This document shows positions 46,967 to 56,142 of a DNA stretch of 64,000 nt, in pieces. The notes beneath the pieces are model-generated. The model did no database searches and was not told the DNA's origin. It was given only the letters and a program-made list of their open reading frames with translations. The first letter of the stretch is position 1. Every line of letters starts with the position of its first letter. The position numbers and the translations under genes are program-made. The stretch lies in the NCBI RefSeq assembly GCF_002163755.1, contig NZ_CP015863.1, forward strand, positions 558,001-622,000, written 5' to 3'. This stretch comes from Vibrio campbellii CAIM 519 = NBRC 15631 = ATCC 25920 (GTDB lineage Bacteria; Pseudomonadota; Gammaproteobacteria; Enterobacterales; Vibrionaceae).

Positions 46967-46975
46967 TGTGGATAA
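46967..46975 (-). other. DnaA box, perfect consensus
   Basis: TGTGGATAA, the reverse complement of TTATCCACA, 112 bases from the first box and facing it. Confidence 0.85.
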
Positions 46976-47075
46976 ATAACCGATTGTGCGATCTTTGACC
47001 GATCTGTGTTTGGTGAAAAGATCATCAAGAAAAGTAAGATCATTAATTCAAAAAAATCTAAATATATGTATTTAT

Positions 47076-47088
47076 TATCAATAATTTA
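47076..47088 (+). promoter_or_regulatory. IHF site, perfect consensus
   Basis: TATCAATAATTTA matches WATCAA-N4-TTR at every defined position, in an A+T-rich tract between DnaA boxes. Confidence 0.55.
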
Positions 47089-47364
47089 CTGTTTTTTTGT
47101 TGTCATTATTGAAATTGGCTCTTGTGATGGTTTTGAACAAAATTCTTTGTTGATAGCGTTTTCTTCACAAAGTTATTCACAGAAAAGGTGAATAAATGTG
47201 GGCTATGTCTCAATCTTGTGTTGATAAAATAATGTCTGCTCAAAAGATATCCAAAATTGGCCAAAAGCTAATAAATCTTGCTCATATCACATCAGTAAGT
47301 TTGCTAGTAATGGGGATATGTGGAAAAATCACGGTAATAAAAAATTATTCATAGAGGTTAGCCA

Positions 47365-47883
47365 GTGATAGATGGCGATGGTTACCGACTCAATGTTGGT
47401 ATTGTGATATGTAATAACCATGGTCAGGTCTTCTGGGCTAAACGATACGGGCAACACTCATGGCAATTTCCACAAGGTGGGATTGACGAAGGTGAAACAC
47501 CTGAACAAGCCATGTTCAGGGAGTTATATGAAGAAGTCGGTCTGACGAAAAAAGACGTTAAGATCATCGCAACAAGTCGTCATTGGTTAAGATATAAGCT
47601 ACCAAAGCGATTGGTGCGTTGGGACTCCAAGCCTGTTTGTATCGGCCAAAAACAGAAATGGTTTCTGCTGCGATTAGAATGCGATGAATCCCGCATTAAT
47701 ATGCAGCGTGGGAAATCCCCTGAATTTGATGGTTGGCGCTGGGTAAGCTACTGGTATCCAGTTAGGCAAGTTGTTTCTTTCAAGCGTGACGTATACCGTC
47801 GAGCAATGAAAGAGTTTGCATCTTTAGCCATGCCTTTTCGAGAGCGCAAGACGAAAGGGAAAAGAAAAAAGCAACGTAGATAG
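47365..47883 (+). CDS. rppH: RNA pyrophosphohydrolase RppH
   Basis: 172-residue Nudix hydrolase that removes pyrophosphate from the 5' end of mRNAs and so starts RNase E-dependent decay. The Nudix box [22 protein letters not shown] (about residues 38-60) is complete. The start is GTG, after AGAGGTTAGCCA, giving [17 protein letters not shown]. The C-terminus is Arg/Lys-rich. First gene of a likely rppH-ptsP-TauE/SafE-lgt-thyA operon with short gaps. Confidence 0.97.
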
Positions 47884-47892
47884 AGGATTAAC

Positions 47893-50139
47893 ATGCTCAG
47901 TCAGCTAAGGGAAATAGTTGAAAAAGTCTCCAGAGTCGATGACGTGCATCTGGCACTCGACATATTGGTAAAAGAGACTTGCGCCGCCCTATGCACTGAG
48001 TGTTGTACTATTTACCTTGCTAATGAAGAAATGCAGCGCCTTGAGTTAATGGCAACTCAAGGCCTTACTTTTGAAGGCGATAGCATCCATATCAACTTCA
48101 ATGAGGGCTTGGTCGGTTTGGTGAAGCGCAGTGCAGAACCGTTAAACTTGGCTGAGGCTTCCACTCACCCTGATTTCAAATTCTTTCCTCAATTGGGTGA
48201 GCAGGTTTACCACTCTTTTCTTGGTACCCCAATCATCCATCGTAAGCAAGTATTAGGTGTGTTGGTTATCCAGCAGAAAACGCCGCGTTTGTTCAGTGAG
48301 ATGGAAGAGTCTTTCCTTGTTACCTTGTCCGCTCAGATTGCAATACTGATTGCCCATGCGCAAAATCTCGGTCATTGGCAACTTGCCTCTAAACCAACGG
48401 TGATTAAAGGGCTACCAGCTTCAACGGGGGTCGCGATAGGTGAGTTTTGGTTTGACAATACCCAGCCTAATTTGAGCGATGTTTTCCCTGCCTCTGCCTT
48501 AGATAAAGAACGAGAACATGAACTGCTTGCGGTCGCGGTGGAAAGGGCGCTGAGTGATTTTCGTCGTATGCGCAAGAAGTTCGACAGTGAAATCAATAAA
48601 GACGCCTTGGCGATCTTCGACCTTTTTACTCACTTACTCAATGATCCAATGCTGCGTGGCGATCTGAAGAAGCAGATTGAAAAGGGCGATCGTGCTGACT
48701 GGGCGTTACGTCAAGTTGTTGAAACCTACTCGAACCGCTTTGCGCGTATGTCTGACGTGTACCTGCGTGAGCGCGCGCAAGATATTCGAGAGTTAGGGCA
48801 ACGTCTGCTGTATTTCTTGCACAACAGTGAGCAAGAGCATGCCTCGATTGATCGTCCGGTGATCTTGGTTGCCAATGAACTTACGGCCACGTTATTAGCG
48901 TCGATTCCAAAACAACATCTGTTGGCTGTGGTGTCATTGGAAGGTGCTGCAAACTCTCACGCTGCGATTCTCTCACGTGCATTGGGTGTTCCTGCCATCA
49001 TGGGCGCGAACATCAACACCAGCGTCGTAAATGGTAAGAACGGCATTGTTGATGGGTACACTGGTGAGATTTATTTAGAACCGAACAGGCAGCTTCTGCG
49101 CGAGTATCGTAGCCTTGTTAGTGAAGAGTCTGAATTGTTCGCCATGGTGAACAAAGACTCAGCACTGCCTGCGATCACGCAAGATGATTGCCATGTTGAA
49201 GTAATGCTCAACGCGGGTTTGAGTGCCGATAGCAATATCGCGATCAACTCCGGTGTTGATGGCGTTGGTTTGTATCGAACGGAAATCGCTTTTTTACTTC
49301 AGCATCACTTTCCGTCAGAAGATGAGCAGTATCATCAGTACCAAGCGATTCTGAACAGTTACCCGAATCAACGCGTTGTAATGCGTACCCTAGATATCGG
49401 TGGTGATAAACCATTGCCGTATTTGCCTATTGATGAAGACAACCCATTTTTAGGCTGGCGTGGTATTCGTTTTACTTTGGATCACCCAGACATCTTTTTG
49501 ATCCAATTGAGAGCGATGCTAAGGGCGAGTGCGGAAAGTGGCAACTTGAGCATTTTATTGCCAATGGTGTCAGGCATTAAAGAGTTCGACGACGCCGTCG
49601 CACTGATTAATCAAGCCTACAGCGAGGTGGTGTTGCTGGATGAGCGAATTCAAGCTCCGAAGGTTGGAGTGATGATCGAAGTGCCTTCAATGGTGTACTT
49701 GCTGCCAGCTATCGCTCACCGTGTTGACTTCGTTTCTGTCGGTACCAACGACTTAACGCAATATTTGTTGGCTGTCGATCGGAACAATTCACGTGTTGCG
49801 GATGTCTATGAATCCATGCATCCCGCGGTGTTGTTAGCGTTAAAACAAATTCACGATGTTTGCCACCAATATCAAGTGCCTGTGTGTATTTGTGGTGAGC
49901 TAGCTGGTGATCCATTTGGTGCGTTGCTCCTGTTGGGCTTAGGCTACAACAGTTTGAGTATGAACACCTCGAACGTGGCTAAGGTGAAATATTTGATTCG
50001 TCATAGCCAACAAAAAGAACTCGAAAAACTCGTCGAAAAAGCCATGTCATGCTCTTACGGGCAAGAAATTCATCAAATGATGCATGATTTCTTTATCCAG
50101 CAAGGCTTTGCCGGCTTTATTCGTGCAGGTAAGAAGTAG
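47893..50139 (+). CDS. ptsP: PEP-protein phosphotransferase of the nitrogen PTS (EI-Ntr)
   Basis: 748 residues. N-terminal GAF domain (about 5-150), then the EI fold: phospho-histidine in GAANSHAAILSRALG (near residue 356), PEP-binding VGLYRTEIAFL, RTLDIGGDKPLPYLP and the catalytic Cys in VCICGELAGD. It phosphorylates NPr from PEP in the regulatory (not sugar-transport) PTS; in E. coli the GAF domain senses glutamine and 2-oxoglutarate, which connects it to GOGAT. It follows rppH by nine bases, the same order as E. coli. Confidence 0.97.
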   Translation: MLSQLREIVEKVSRVDDVHLALDILVKETCAALCTECCTIYLANEEMQRLELMATQGLTFEGDSIHINFNEGLVGLVKRSAEPLNLAEASTHPDFKFFPQLGEQVYHSFLGTPIIHRKQVLGVLVIQQKTPRLFSEMEESFLVTLSAQIAILIAHAQNLGHWQLASKPTVIKGLPASTGVAIGEFWFDNTQPNLSDVFPASALDKEREHELLAVAVERALSDFRRMRKKFDSEINKDALAIFDLFTHLLNDPMLRGDLKKQIEKGDRADWALRQVVETYSNRFARMSDVYLRERAQDIRELGQRLLYFLHNSEQEHASIDRPVILVANELTATLLASIPKQHLLAVVSLEGAANSHAAILSRALGVPAIMGANINTSVVNGKNGIVDGYTGEIYLEPNRQLLREYRSLVSEESELFAMVNKDSALPAITQDDCHVEVMLNAGLSADSNIAINSGVDGVGLYRTEIAFLLQHHFPSEDEQYHQYQAILNSYPNQRVVMRTLDIGGDKPLPYLPIDEDNPFLGWRGIRFTLDHPDIFLIQLRAMLRASAESGNLSILLPMVSGIKEFDDAVALINQAYSEVVLLDERIQAPKVGVMIEVPSMVYLLPAIAHRVDFVSVGTNDLTQYLLAVDRNNSRVADVYESMHPAVLLALKQIHDVCHQYQVPVCICGELAGDPFGALLLLGLGYNSLSMNTSNVAKVKYLIRHSQQKELEKLVEKAMSCSYGQEIHQMMHDFFIQQGFAGFIRAGKK

Positions 50140-50145
50140 GTAACA

Positions 50146-50937
50146 GTGACCATCTCTTTATTTATATTATTGCTCGCGCTAGGCGCTTTCGTAGGCGTGA
50201 TGGCGGGGCTTCTTGGTATCGGGGGCGGACTGATTGTCGTACCTGCGCTACTTTACCTTCTTCCTCTTGCTGGTATCTCTCCTGAAATTAGCATGCACAT
50301 GGCGTTAGCAACGTCATTGGCGAGTATCATCGTGACCTCTGGTTCTTCTGCACTTAACCACCTTAAGCTTGGCAACGTCGATATGTTCGTCGTCAAATGG
50401 CTGATGCCTGGCGTGGTGATTGGCGGTTTTGTTGGTGCCAATATCGCCGAGTGGATCCCAACGCATTACTTACCGAAAGTTTTTGGGGTGATTGTGCTGT
50501 GTCTAGCTGTACAAATGTTTCGCTCAATTAAGACGAAAAGCGAGAAGCCAATGCCAAGTAGTCCGGTCACTATGATGTACGGAACGGGAATTGGTGTGGT
50601 ATCGAGTCTTGCTGGTATTGGTGGTGGTTCACTGTCAGTGCCTTTCTTAAACAAGCATGGTATTGAAATGCGTAAAGCGGTTGGCTCCTCATCCGTGTGT
50701 GGCTGCGTGATTGCGATTTCAGGCATGATTGGATTTATCTTACATGGCTACAAAGTAGAAGGGCTACCTGACTACAGTGTGGGTTATGTTTATCTGCCAG
50801 CTTTAGCGGCGATTGCGATGACGTCGATGCTCACGACGAAAGTCGGCGCGAAGATGGCAACCAACCTTCCTACGGCGGTCTTGAAGAAGATCTTTGCCGT
50901 GTTCTTGATGTTTGTTGCAGCGACCATGCTGCTGTAA
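50146..50937 (+). CDS. TauE/SafE family sulfite/anion exporter-like membrane protein
   Basis: 263 residues, about eight transmembrane segments in two repeats. The paired glycine motifs GLLGIGGGLIVVPALLYL and SLAGIGGGSLSVPFLNKHG are the TauE/SafE signature. Substrates in the family are sulfur-containing organic anions such as sulfite, but this member's substrate is unknown. Start is GTG, six bases after the ptsP stop codon. Lies inside the rppH-thyA operon, where E. coli has no such gene. Confidence 0.9.
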   Translation: MTISLFILLLALGAFVGVMAGLLGIGGGLIVVPALLYLLPLAGISPEISMHMALATSLASIIVTSGSSALNHLKLGNVDMFVVKWLMPGVVIGGFVGANIAEWIPTHYLPKVFGVIVLCLAVQMFRSIKTKSEKPMPSSPVTMMYGTGIGVVSSLAGIGGGSLSVPFLNKHGIEMRKAVGSSSVCGCVIAISGMIGFILHGYKVEGLPDYSVGYVYLPALAAIAMTSMLTTKVGAKMATNLPTAVLKKIFAVFLMFVAATMLL

Positions 50938-50976
50938 AGTCCACCTGTTTTATTAGTAATAAGAAGAGAATGAGTT

Positions 50977-51798
50977 ATGTCTCAGGGATATTTAGAATTT
51001 CCCAATATTGATCCGGTTTTAGTCTCTATTGGTCCTGTTTCTGTTCGTTGGTACGGTTTGATGTACCTAGTCGGCTTTATGTTCGCACTATGGTTGGCAA
51101 ATCGTCGCGCAGATAAGCCGGGTAGTGGTTGGACGCGTGAGCAAGTTTCTGACTTGTTGTTCGCGGGTTTCCTTGGGGTAGTGATTGGTGGTCGTGTTGG
51201 TTACGTTATTTTCTACAACTTTGATTTGTTCTTAGCCGATCCTCTATACCTATTCAAAGTCTGGACTGGCGGCATGTCATTCCACGGTGGCTTGCTAGGT
51301 GTTATCACCGCCATGTTCTGGTACGCACATAAGAATGGTCGCACTTTCTTTGGTGTGGCGGACTTTGTCGCGCCGTTAGTACCATTTGGCCTTGGTATGG
51401 GGCGTATGGGTAACTTCATGAACAGCGAACTTTGGGGACGTGTAACGGATGTGCCATGGGCGATCATCTTCCCGAACGGTGGCCCATTGCCTCGTCACCC
51501 ATCTCAGCTTTATGAGATGTTCCTAGAAGGTATTGTGCTGTTCTTTATCCTTAACTGGTTTATCAAAAAGCCTCGTCCTTTAGGCGCGGTATCAGGGCTA
51601 TTTTTAGCTGGATATGGTACATTCCGTTTCCTAGTTGAGTTTGTTCGCGAACCGGATGCACAGCTTGGTCTATTTGGTGGTTACATTTCGATGGGACAAA
51701 TCCTATCTTCACCGATGATCATTCTGGGTATCCTTATGATGGTTTGGGCGTACAAACGTGGTCTTTACCAAGACAAAGTCCAAGCAGAAACGAAGTAA
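50977..51798 (+). CDS. lgt: Prolipoprotein diacylglyceryl transferase
   Basis: 273-residue inner-membrane enzyme that adds diacylglycerol to the lipobox cysteine, the first step of lipoprotein maturation. Signature [21 protein letters not shown] (residues about 143-163) and the N-terminal [12 protein letters not shown] are present, with seven membrane segments. GAAGAGAATGAGTT precedes the ATG. It stands next to thyA, as in many gammaproteobacteria. lspA, the second enzyme of the same pathway, is at 62233. Confidence 0.97.
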   Translation: MSQGYLEFPNIDPVLVSIGPVSVRWYGLMYLVGFMFALWLANRRADKPGSGWTREQVSDLLFAGFLGVVIGGRVGYVIFYNFDLFLADPLYLFKVWTGGMSFHGGLLGVITAMFWYAHKNGRTFFGVADFVAPLVPFGLGMGRMGNFMNSELWGRVTDVPWAIIFPNGGPLPRHPSQLYEMFLEGIVLFFILNWFIKKPRPLGAVSGLFLAGYGTFRFLVEFVREPDAQLGLFGGYISMGQILSSPMIILGILMMVWAYKRGLYQDKVQAETK

Positions 51799-51807
51799 GG
51801 AATTGGT

Positions 51808-52659
51808 GTGAAACAGTATTTAGATTTGTGTCAGCGTATCGTTGACCAAGGCTCTTGGGTTGAAAACGAACGTACAGGCAAACGTTGCCTAACGGTGATC
51901 AACGCAGACTTGACCTACGATGTTGCTAACAACCAATTCCCATTAGTAACGACACGTAAGAGCTTTTGGAAAGCGGCAGTTGCTGAGCTACTTGGTTATA
52001 TTCGTGGCTACGACAACGCTGAAGATTTCCGTAAGCTAGGTACGAAAACATGGGATGCGAACGCAAACCTAAATGAAGCATGGTTGAACAACCCATTCCG
52101 TAAGGGCGAAGACGACATGGGACGCGTATACGGCGTTCAAGGTCGTTCATGGGCGAAGCCAGATGGCGGTCATGTCGACCAGTTGCGTAAGATTGTGGAT
52201 GATTTGACGCGCGGTGTTGATGACCGTGGTGAAATCCTAAACTTCTACAACCCGGGTGAGTTCCATATGGGGTGTTTGCGTCCATGTATGTACAGCCACC
52301 ACTTCTCACTGTTAGGTGACACGCTATACCTAAACAGCACGCAGCGCTCTTGTGACGTTCCGCTGGGTCTGAACTTCAATATGGTTCAAGTGTATGTGTT
52401 CTTGGCAATCATGGCGCAAATCACAGGTAAGAAACCTGGTCAGGCTTACCATAAGATTGTTAACGCACACATCTACGAAGATCAGCTTGCGCCAATGCGT
52501 GACATCCAGTTGAAGCGTGAGCCACTAAAAGCGGCAACCTTCCACATTAACCCAGAAATCAAATCTCTAGAAGATTTAGAAACATGGGTAACCCTAGATG
52601 ACTTCTGGGTGGAAGGCTACGAGCATCACGACCCAATTCAGTACCCGTTCTCAGTTTAA
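51808..52659 (+). CDS. thyA: Thymidylate synthase (ThyA fold, divergent type)
   Basis: 283 residues, start GTG. It makes dTMP from dUMP with methylene-tetrahydrofolate. Active-site Cys is in [13 protein letters not shown] (E. coli has APCHAFFQF); [15 protein letters not shown] and IYEDQLAPM are the conserved dUMP-binding segments, and the early part has [13 protein letters not shown]. It is clearly diverged from the E. coli ThyA but keeps all core motifs I can place. Last gene of the rppH operon; a terminator follows. Confidence 0.93.
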   Translation: MKQYLDLCQRIVDQGSWVENERTGKRCLTVINADLTYDVANNQFPLVTTRKSFWKAAVAELLGYIRGYDNAEDFRKLGTKTWDANANLNEAWLNNPFRKGEDDMGRVYGVQGRSWAKPDGGHVDQLRKIVDDLTRGVDDRGEILNFYNPGEFHMGCLRPCMYSHHFSLLGDTLYLNSTQRSCDVPLGLNFNMVQVYVFLAIMAQITGKKPGQAYHKIVNAHIYEDQLAPMRDIQLKREPLKAATFHINPEIKSLEDLETWVTLDDFWVEGYEHHDPIQYPFSV

Positions 52660-52677
52660 CGAGTATATTGAGTTTCT

Positions 52678-52704
52678 AAGCCGCCTTTATGGGCGGTTTT
52701 TTTA
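52678..52704 (+). terminator. thyA terminator
   Basis: Stem AAGCCGCC / GGCGGTTTT (about 52678-52685 and 52692-52700) with T-run. Confidence 0.85.
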
Positions 52705-52730
52705 TGCCCGGAGGGTGGGAATAGGGGGGA

Positions 52731-53086
52731 ACGGGCTTCGCCCTGTGGAACGCTTCGCTCTGAGATGTGATAGGGAATAAAAGCTCCCCAACTCACTCGC
52801 GCCTCGCTCTTGAGGATGACGTTCAAGCACTCTGAAATTAAACGGTGTCATTCCCGAAAGCGACGAAGGAGCGTTGTCGGTAATCTCTTTTACCACAGTT
52901 TACTGCGTGATTAAGAAATGAAAGCACTTTGCTGTAGGTAGCGAGAGTGTGGCGCTGGAAGCTCAGTGAAGGTTAGAGAGTATTGACAGAACTTACCGTC
53001 CTAGGTGGATATAATCGAGTCTTATCCCTTATCCCTTATCCCTTATCCCTTATCCCGAAGCGTAGCGTTCCATAGGGCGAGCCCGT
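52731..53086. repeat. 356-bp intergenic repeat element with inverted ends
   Basis: Termini are inverted copies: 52731-52754 reads ACGGGCTTCGCCCTGTGGAA then CGCT, and 53064-53086 in reverse complement gives the same with two differences (one base missing, one A for G). Just inside, the left arm has GATAGGGAATAA and the right arm five TTATCCC units. Deeper inside are two diverged inverted copies of a GTCATyCC...GGAG...TCTTTT unit (minus strand from 52820; plus strand 52847-52892). No coding potential. The layout suggests a non-autonomous MITE-like or composite intergenic repeat. Confidence 0.6.
53022..53056. repeat. Heptanucleotide tandem repeat TTATCCC x5
   Basis: Five exact contiguous copies of TTATCCC. 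It is not in a gene. Perfect short tandem repeats of this type usually vary in copy number between strains. Confidence 0.97.
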
Positions 53087-53104
53087 TTTCGCTTCCCCAA
53101 AACG

Positions 53105-53130
53105 AAAAAAGGCCCCACCGAAGTGGAGCC
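53105..53130 (-). terminator. nptA terminator
   Basis: In minus-strand reading GGCTCCAC-TTCG-GTGGGGCC followed by TTTTTT; 8-bp stem with one G-U pair and a UUCG loop. Confidence 0.9.
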
Positions 53131-53156
53131 TCAAATAAGCGATGGTAATCTTATTA

Positions 53157-54305
53157 TTATGCTGTCAGAGCAAGGATAGAGCCTGGTAGCACGATGAATA
53201 CTGCCAGTAGGTAACCTGCTACAACCGCTTTATTCTTAATAGCTAGTTCTGAAATCACTTCTGCACATTTCACTGGAATCTCACGTAGGAACGGGATACC
53301 GAAGATGAACAATGTCGCCAGAATGTTGAACGTTAGGTGTACTAGTGCAATTTGCAGTGCGAATACTGCGAACTCGCCAGATACCGCTGTTGCTGCTAGT
53401 AGAGCCGTGATACATGTACCGATGTTTGCACCTAGAGTGAATGGGTAGATGTCACGTACTTTTAGAACACCAGAGCCTACTAGTGGAACCATTAGACTTG
53501 TTGTCGTAGAAGAAGACTGAACAAGAACAGTAACTACAGAGCCCGATACGATACCGTGGATAGGACCACGACCGATTGCGTTCTTAAGGATGTCACGTGC
53601 ACGACCAACCATTAGGCTCTTCATTAGCTTACCCATAACCGTGATAGCTACGAAGATAGTACCGATACCTAGAGCGATTAGCGCTACGCCACCCATAGTG
53701 TCGCCAAATGTTGCTAGTGGCTCTTTGATTGCACTTACTACTGGTTTAGTGATTGGTTTGATGAAATCAAAGCCTTTCATGCTCATATCACCTGTATTTA
53801 GCAATGGCGATACCAACCAGTGAGAGATTTTCTCTAGGATGCCGAACATCATTTCCAATGGTAGGAAGATCAGTACTGCAAGTAGGTTAAAGAAGTCGTG
53901 GATTGTTGCGCTTGCGAATGCACGTTTGAATTCGTCTTTACAACGAACGTGACCAAGCGAAACAAGTGTATTTGTTACGGTTGTACCGATGTTAGCACCC
54001 ATTACCATAGGGATAGCGGTTTCTACAGGTAGACCACCTGCAACCAAGCCCACAATAATAGAAGTTACGGTACTGGAAGACTGGATCAGTGCCGTAGCTA
54101 CCAAACCGATCATTAGACCAGCGACTGGGTGAGACGCAAATTCAAAGAGTACTTTAGCTTGATCGCCAGTTGCCCATTTGAAGCCGCTACCAACCATAGA
54201 TACTGCTAGAAGAAGCAGATACAACATGAATGCCAAGTTAGCCCAGCGTAACCAGCGAGTCGTGCTCGAGATTGGTGCTGCTGTAGAAGTAGCTTGGTTC
54301 ATCAT
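53157..54305 (-). CDS. nptA: Na+/phosphate cotransporter NptA
   Basis: 382-residue type II Na+/Pi cotransporter. Two inverted repeats each carry the family's QSSST signature (IQSSSTVTSIIVGLVAGG and VQSSSTTTSLMVPLVGSG) and matching GANIGT motifs (MGANIGTTVTNT and LGANIGTCITAL), with about eight membrane segments. V. cholerae NptA is a characterised homologue. GGAGAAAATT precedes the start (ATG ATG, either may be used). Monocistronic, convergent with thyA. Confidence 0.93.
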   Translation of the reverse strand: MMNQATSTAAPISSTTRWLRWANLAFMLYLLLLAVSMVGSGFKWATGDQAKVLFEFASHPVAGLMIGLVATALIQSSSTVTSIIVGLVAGGLPVETAIPMVMGANIGTTVTNTLVSLGHVRCKDEFKRAFASATIHDFFNLLAVLIFLPLEMMFGILEKISHWLVSPLLNTGDMSMKGFDFIKPITKPVVSAIKEPLATFGDTMGGVALIALGIGTIFVAITVMGKLMKSLMVGRARDILKNAIGRGPIHGIVSGSVVTVLVQSSSTTTSLMVPLVGSGVLKVRDIYPFTLGANIGTCITALLAATAVSGEFAVFALQIALVHLTFNILATLFIFGIPFLREIPVKCAEVISELAIKNKAVVAGYLLAVFIVLPGSILALTA

Positions 54306-54688
54306 AATTTTCTCCGTGGACCTTTCAGTTCGTTTATTTGGTCTGTTGTTGAAACTGAGGGCGATGTTAGAGATGAAATATTTCAGTAATATGACAGTTC
54401 AGTTTCTATGGAGAATTTTTATTATTCTTTTTGATAGTTATCTGTGAAGAAAAATTCACATGAAATTAAATTATTGATTTTATACGATTTAATTTCACTT
54501 TTGTTTTGTTGATAAGTTTTAAGAGCAGATTAAAAAAGTGCGTTTTGCTTCAAGTTTTATGACAGTATGAATATGATATTTTCGGTAAAACTATTGTTTT
54601 CTTATGTTTGTGTAGGTTTTGTCGAGGTTATTGTTTGTCGTTGTCACATTTGATATAAAAAGTGTCATCTTCTTTCTAGGGAATGGCT
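54306..54688. promoter_or_regulatory. Divergent promoter region of nptA and nhaR
   Basis: Very AT-rich. No ORF with a credible start and no clear dyad operator was found; it must hold the promoters for both genes. Confidence 0.4.
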
Positions 54689-55579
54689 ATGTCGCACTTA
54701 AACTATAACCACCTTTATTACTTCTGGATGGTGTGTAAACAAGGCTCGGTAACAAAAGCTGCCGATGCATTATTCCTGACGCCACAAACTGTGACAGGGC
54801 AGATTAAAGCACTTGAAGACCGTATGAAGGGGAAGTTGACCAAACGTAATGGTCGTACGGTAGAGCCAACAGAGCTTGGACAGCTGGTATTTAAGTACGC
54901 AGATCGCATGTTTGGGTTGAGCTACGAAATGCTCGATATCGTCAACTATAGCCAACACTCCAATATCCTATTCGAAGTCGGCGTTGCCGATGCCCTCTCT
55001 AAACGTCTCGTCAGTAAAGTGCTGATGACCACGGTTCCAGAGGATAACAGTATTCACTTACGTTGTTATGAATCGACTCACGAACTGTTGCTAGAGCGTT
55101 TATCGCAACACAAGTTGGATATGATTCTTTCTGACTGCCCAGTAGATTCGACGCAAAGCCCTGGTCTATATAGTAAAAAGCTTGGTGAAAGCAGCATGAG
55201 CTTTTTTGCTTCGTCAGAAATTCCAGACGTCAAGTTCCCCGAAATCCTAGAGAAGAAAAAGCTACTTATCCCAGCAAGCCGAACGGCAATGGGGCGAAAA
55301 GTACTGCAGTGGTTTGATCGTCAAGGATTGCAACCAGATGTGTTGGGTGAATTTGATGATGTGGCGTTAATGAAGGCCTTTGCTCGATATCGCGATGATG
55401 TCATTTTCTTAGCACCGACGGTGTACATGTCCGAGATTGAGGACGATCGCAATTTGCAATTAATTGGGCATGTTGACGATTTGAAGGAAGAGTATTACGT
55501 CATCTTTGCCGAGCGAATGATACAACATCCAGCAGTAAAGAACGTTTGTGATGCAGATTTTAGCCAAATGTTTGAATGA
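54689..55579 (+). CDS. nhaR: LysR-type transcriptional activator NhaR
   Basis: 296 residues. N-terminal helix-turn-helix ([25 protein letters not shown], about 17-41) and LysR effector domain; segments [34 protein letters not shown] and [14 protein letters not shown] match E. coli NhaR closely. NhaR activates the Na+/H+ antiporter gene nhaA in response to sodium. The ATG at 54689 is preferred to that at 54683 because AGGGA is then seven bases upstream. No nhaA lies nearby; hlyU follows after 126 bases. Confidence 0.95.
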   Translation: MSHLNYNHLYYFWMVCKQGSVTKAADALFLTPQTVTGQIKALEDRMKGKLTKRNGRTVEPTELGQLVFKYADRMFGLSYEMLDIVNYSQHSNILFEVGVADALSKRLVSKVLMTTVPEDNSIHLRCYESTHELLLERLSQHKLDMILSDCPVDSTQSPGLYSKKLGESSMSFFASSEIPDVKFPEILEKKKLLIPASRTAMGRKVLQWFDRQGLQPDVLGEFDDVALMKAFARYRDDVIFLAPTVYMSEIEDDRNLQLIGHVDDLKEEYYVIFAERMIQHPAVKNVCDADFSQMFE

Positions 55580-55705
55580 ACAAGTTTCGTTGCGCAAATA
55601 AATAGATTACTATCGACAAAATTATAACTCGAAATTATAAAATCTTTGTAACACAACAAACTGGCCAGGGTTGGGGAAAGTAAGTTGTAGCTAGAGGTAC
55701 AGCAC

Positions 55706-56011
55706 ATGAATCTACAAGAAATGGAGAAAAACTCCGCCAAAGCTGTCGTGTTGCTTAAAGCGATGGCAAATGAAAGACGCCTACAAATCCTTTGCATGCT
55801 GCATAATCAAGAGCTTTCGGTCGGGGAGCTTTGCGCAAAACTAGAGTTGAGTCAATCGGCACTGTCTCAGCACTTAGCGTGGCTTCGACGCGATGAATTG
55901 GTTGCAACGCGAAAAGAAGCGCAAACGGTCTACTACACATTAAAGAGTGATCAAGTGAAAGAGCTTATTCAAACACTTCATGGTCTCTATTGTGAGGTAG
56001 CTACCGCGTGA
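55706..56011 (+). CDS. hlyU: ArsR/SmtB-family regulator HlyU
   Basis: 101-residue winged helix protein. The recognition helix region is LSVGELCAKLELSQSALSQHLAWLRRDELV, and MANERRLQILCML begins the domain. Metal-site residues of ArsR sensors are absent, but Cys30 and Cys96 match the redox-active pair reported for V. cholerae HlyU. HlyU activates hemolysin (V. cholerae) and relieves H-NS silencing of the rtxA1 toxin operon (V. vulnificus). The nhaR-hlyU-rpsT order is that of V. cholerae. AGAGG precedes the ATG. Confidence 0.95.
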   Translation: MNLQEMEKNSAKAVVLLKAMANERRLQILCMLHNQELSVGELCAKLELSQSALSQHLAWLRRDELVATRKEAQTVYYTLKSDQVKELIQTLHGLYCEVATA

Positions 56012-56030
56012 TGACAGGTCACAAATGAGA

Positions 56031-56057
56031 AAAAGCTGGCATTGCCAGCTTTTTTTA
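56031..56057 (+). terminator. hlyU terminator
   Basis: 10-bp stem AAAAGCTGGC / GCCAGCTTTT (56031-56040 and 56044-56053), ATT loop, U-run. Confidence 0.9.
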
Positions 56058-56091
56058 TGCTTTCAATTTAGTAACACTAAATTTTAGATAT

Positions 56092-56119
56092 AAAAAAACC
56101 GGCTTGAGCCGGTTTTTTC
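56092..56119. terminator. rpsT terminator, bidirectional
   Basis: 11-bp stem AAAAAACCGGC / GCCGGTTTTTT (56093-56103 and 56108-56118), TTGA loop. Confidence 0.9.
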
Positions 56120-56142
56120 TTCACTGTGGAATCAATTCTCTA

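Larger units (their letters stand above)
46746..47364. other. Candidate replication-control locus (DARS2-like) between mutH and rppH
   Basis: 619 AT-rich bases without a supported gene. DnaA boxes: perfect TTATCCACA at 46847-46855 (+), perfect TGTGGATAA at 46967-46975 (-), TTATTCACA at 47173-47181 (+), TGTGGAAAA at 47319-47327 (-), and a weaker TTCTTCACA at 47161. A perfect IHF consensus (WATCAA-N4-TTR) is at 47076-47088. Six GATC sites fall within 46833-47041, against about one expected. An inverted repeat TTATTCAC-N7-GTGAATAA spans 47173-47195. E. coli DARS2, which recharges DnaA with ATP and needs three DnaA boxes plus IHF and Fis, lies beside mutH as I recall. Promoters for mutH and rppH must also be here. 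Confidence 0.65.

Noticed and set aside
47006..47191. 61-codon ORF in the mutH-rppH gap
   Set aside because: AT-rich composition, no ribosome-binding site, and it overlaps DnaA boxes and the IHF site. The amino acid sequence is low-complexity Lys/Ile/Phe without a convincing signal peptide.
46746..47364. crtS, the V. cholerae chromosome 1 site that triggers chromosome 2 replication
   Set aside because: From memory crtS lies in a different gene neighbourhood (around VC0764-0765), and the mutH-rppH setting fits DARS2 better. Not excluded by sequence alone.
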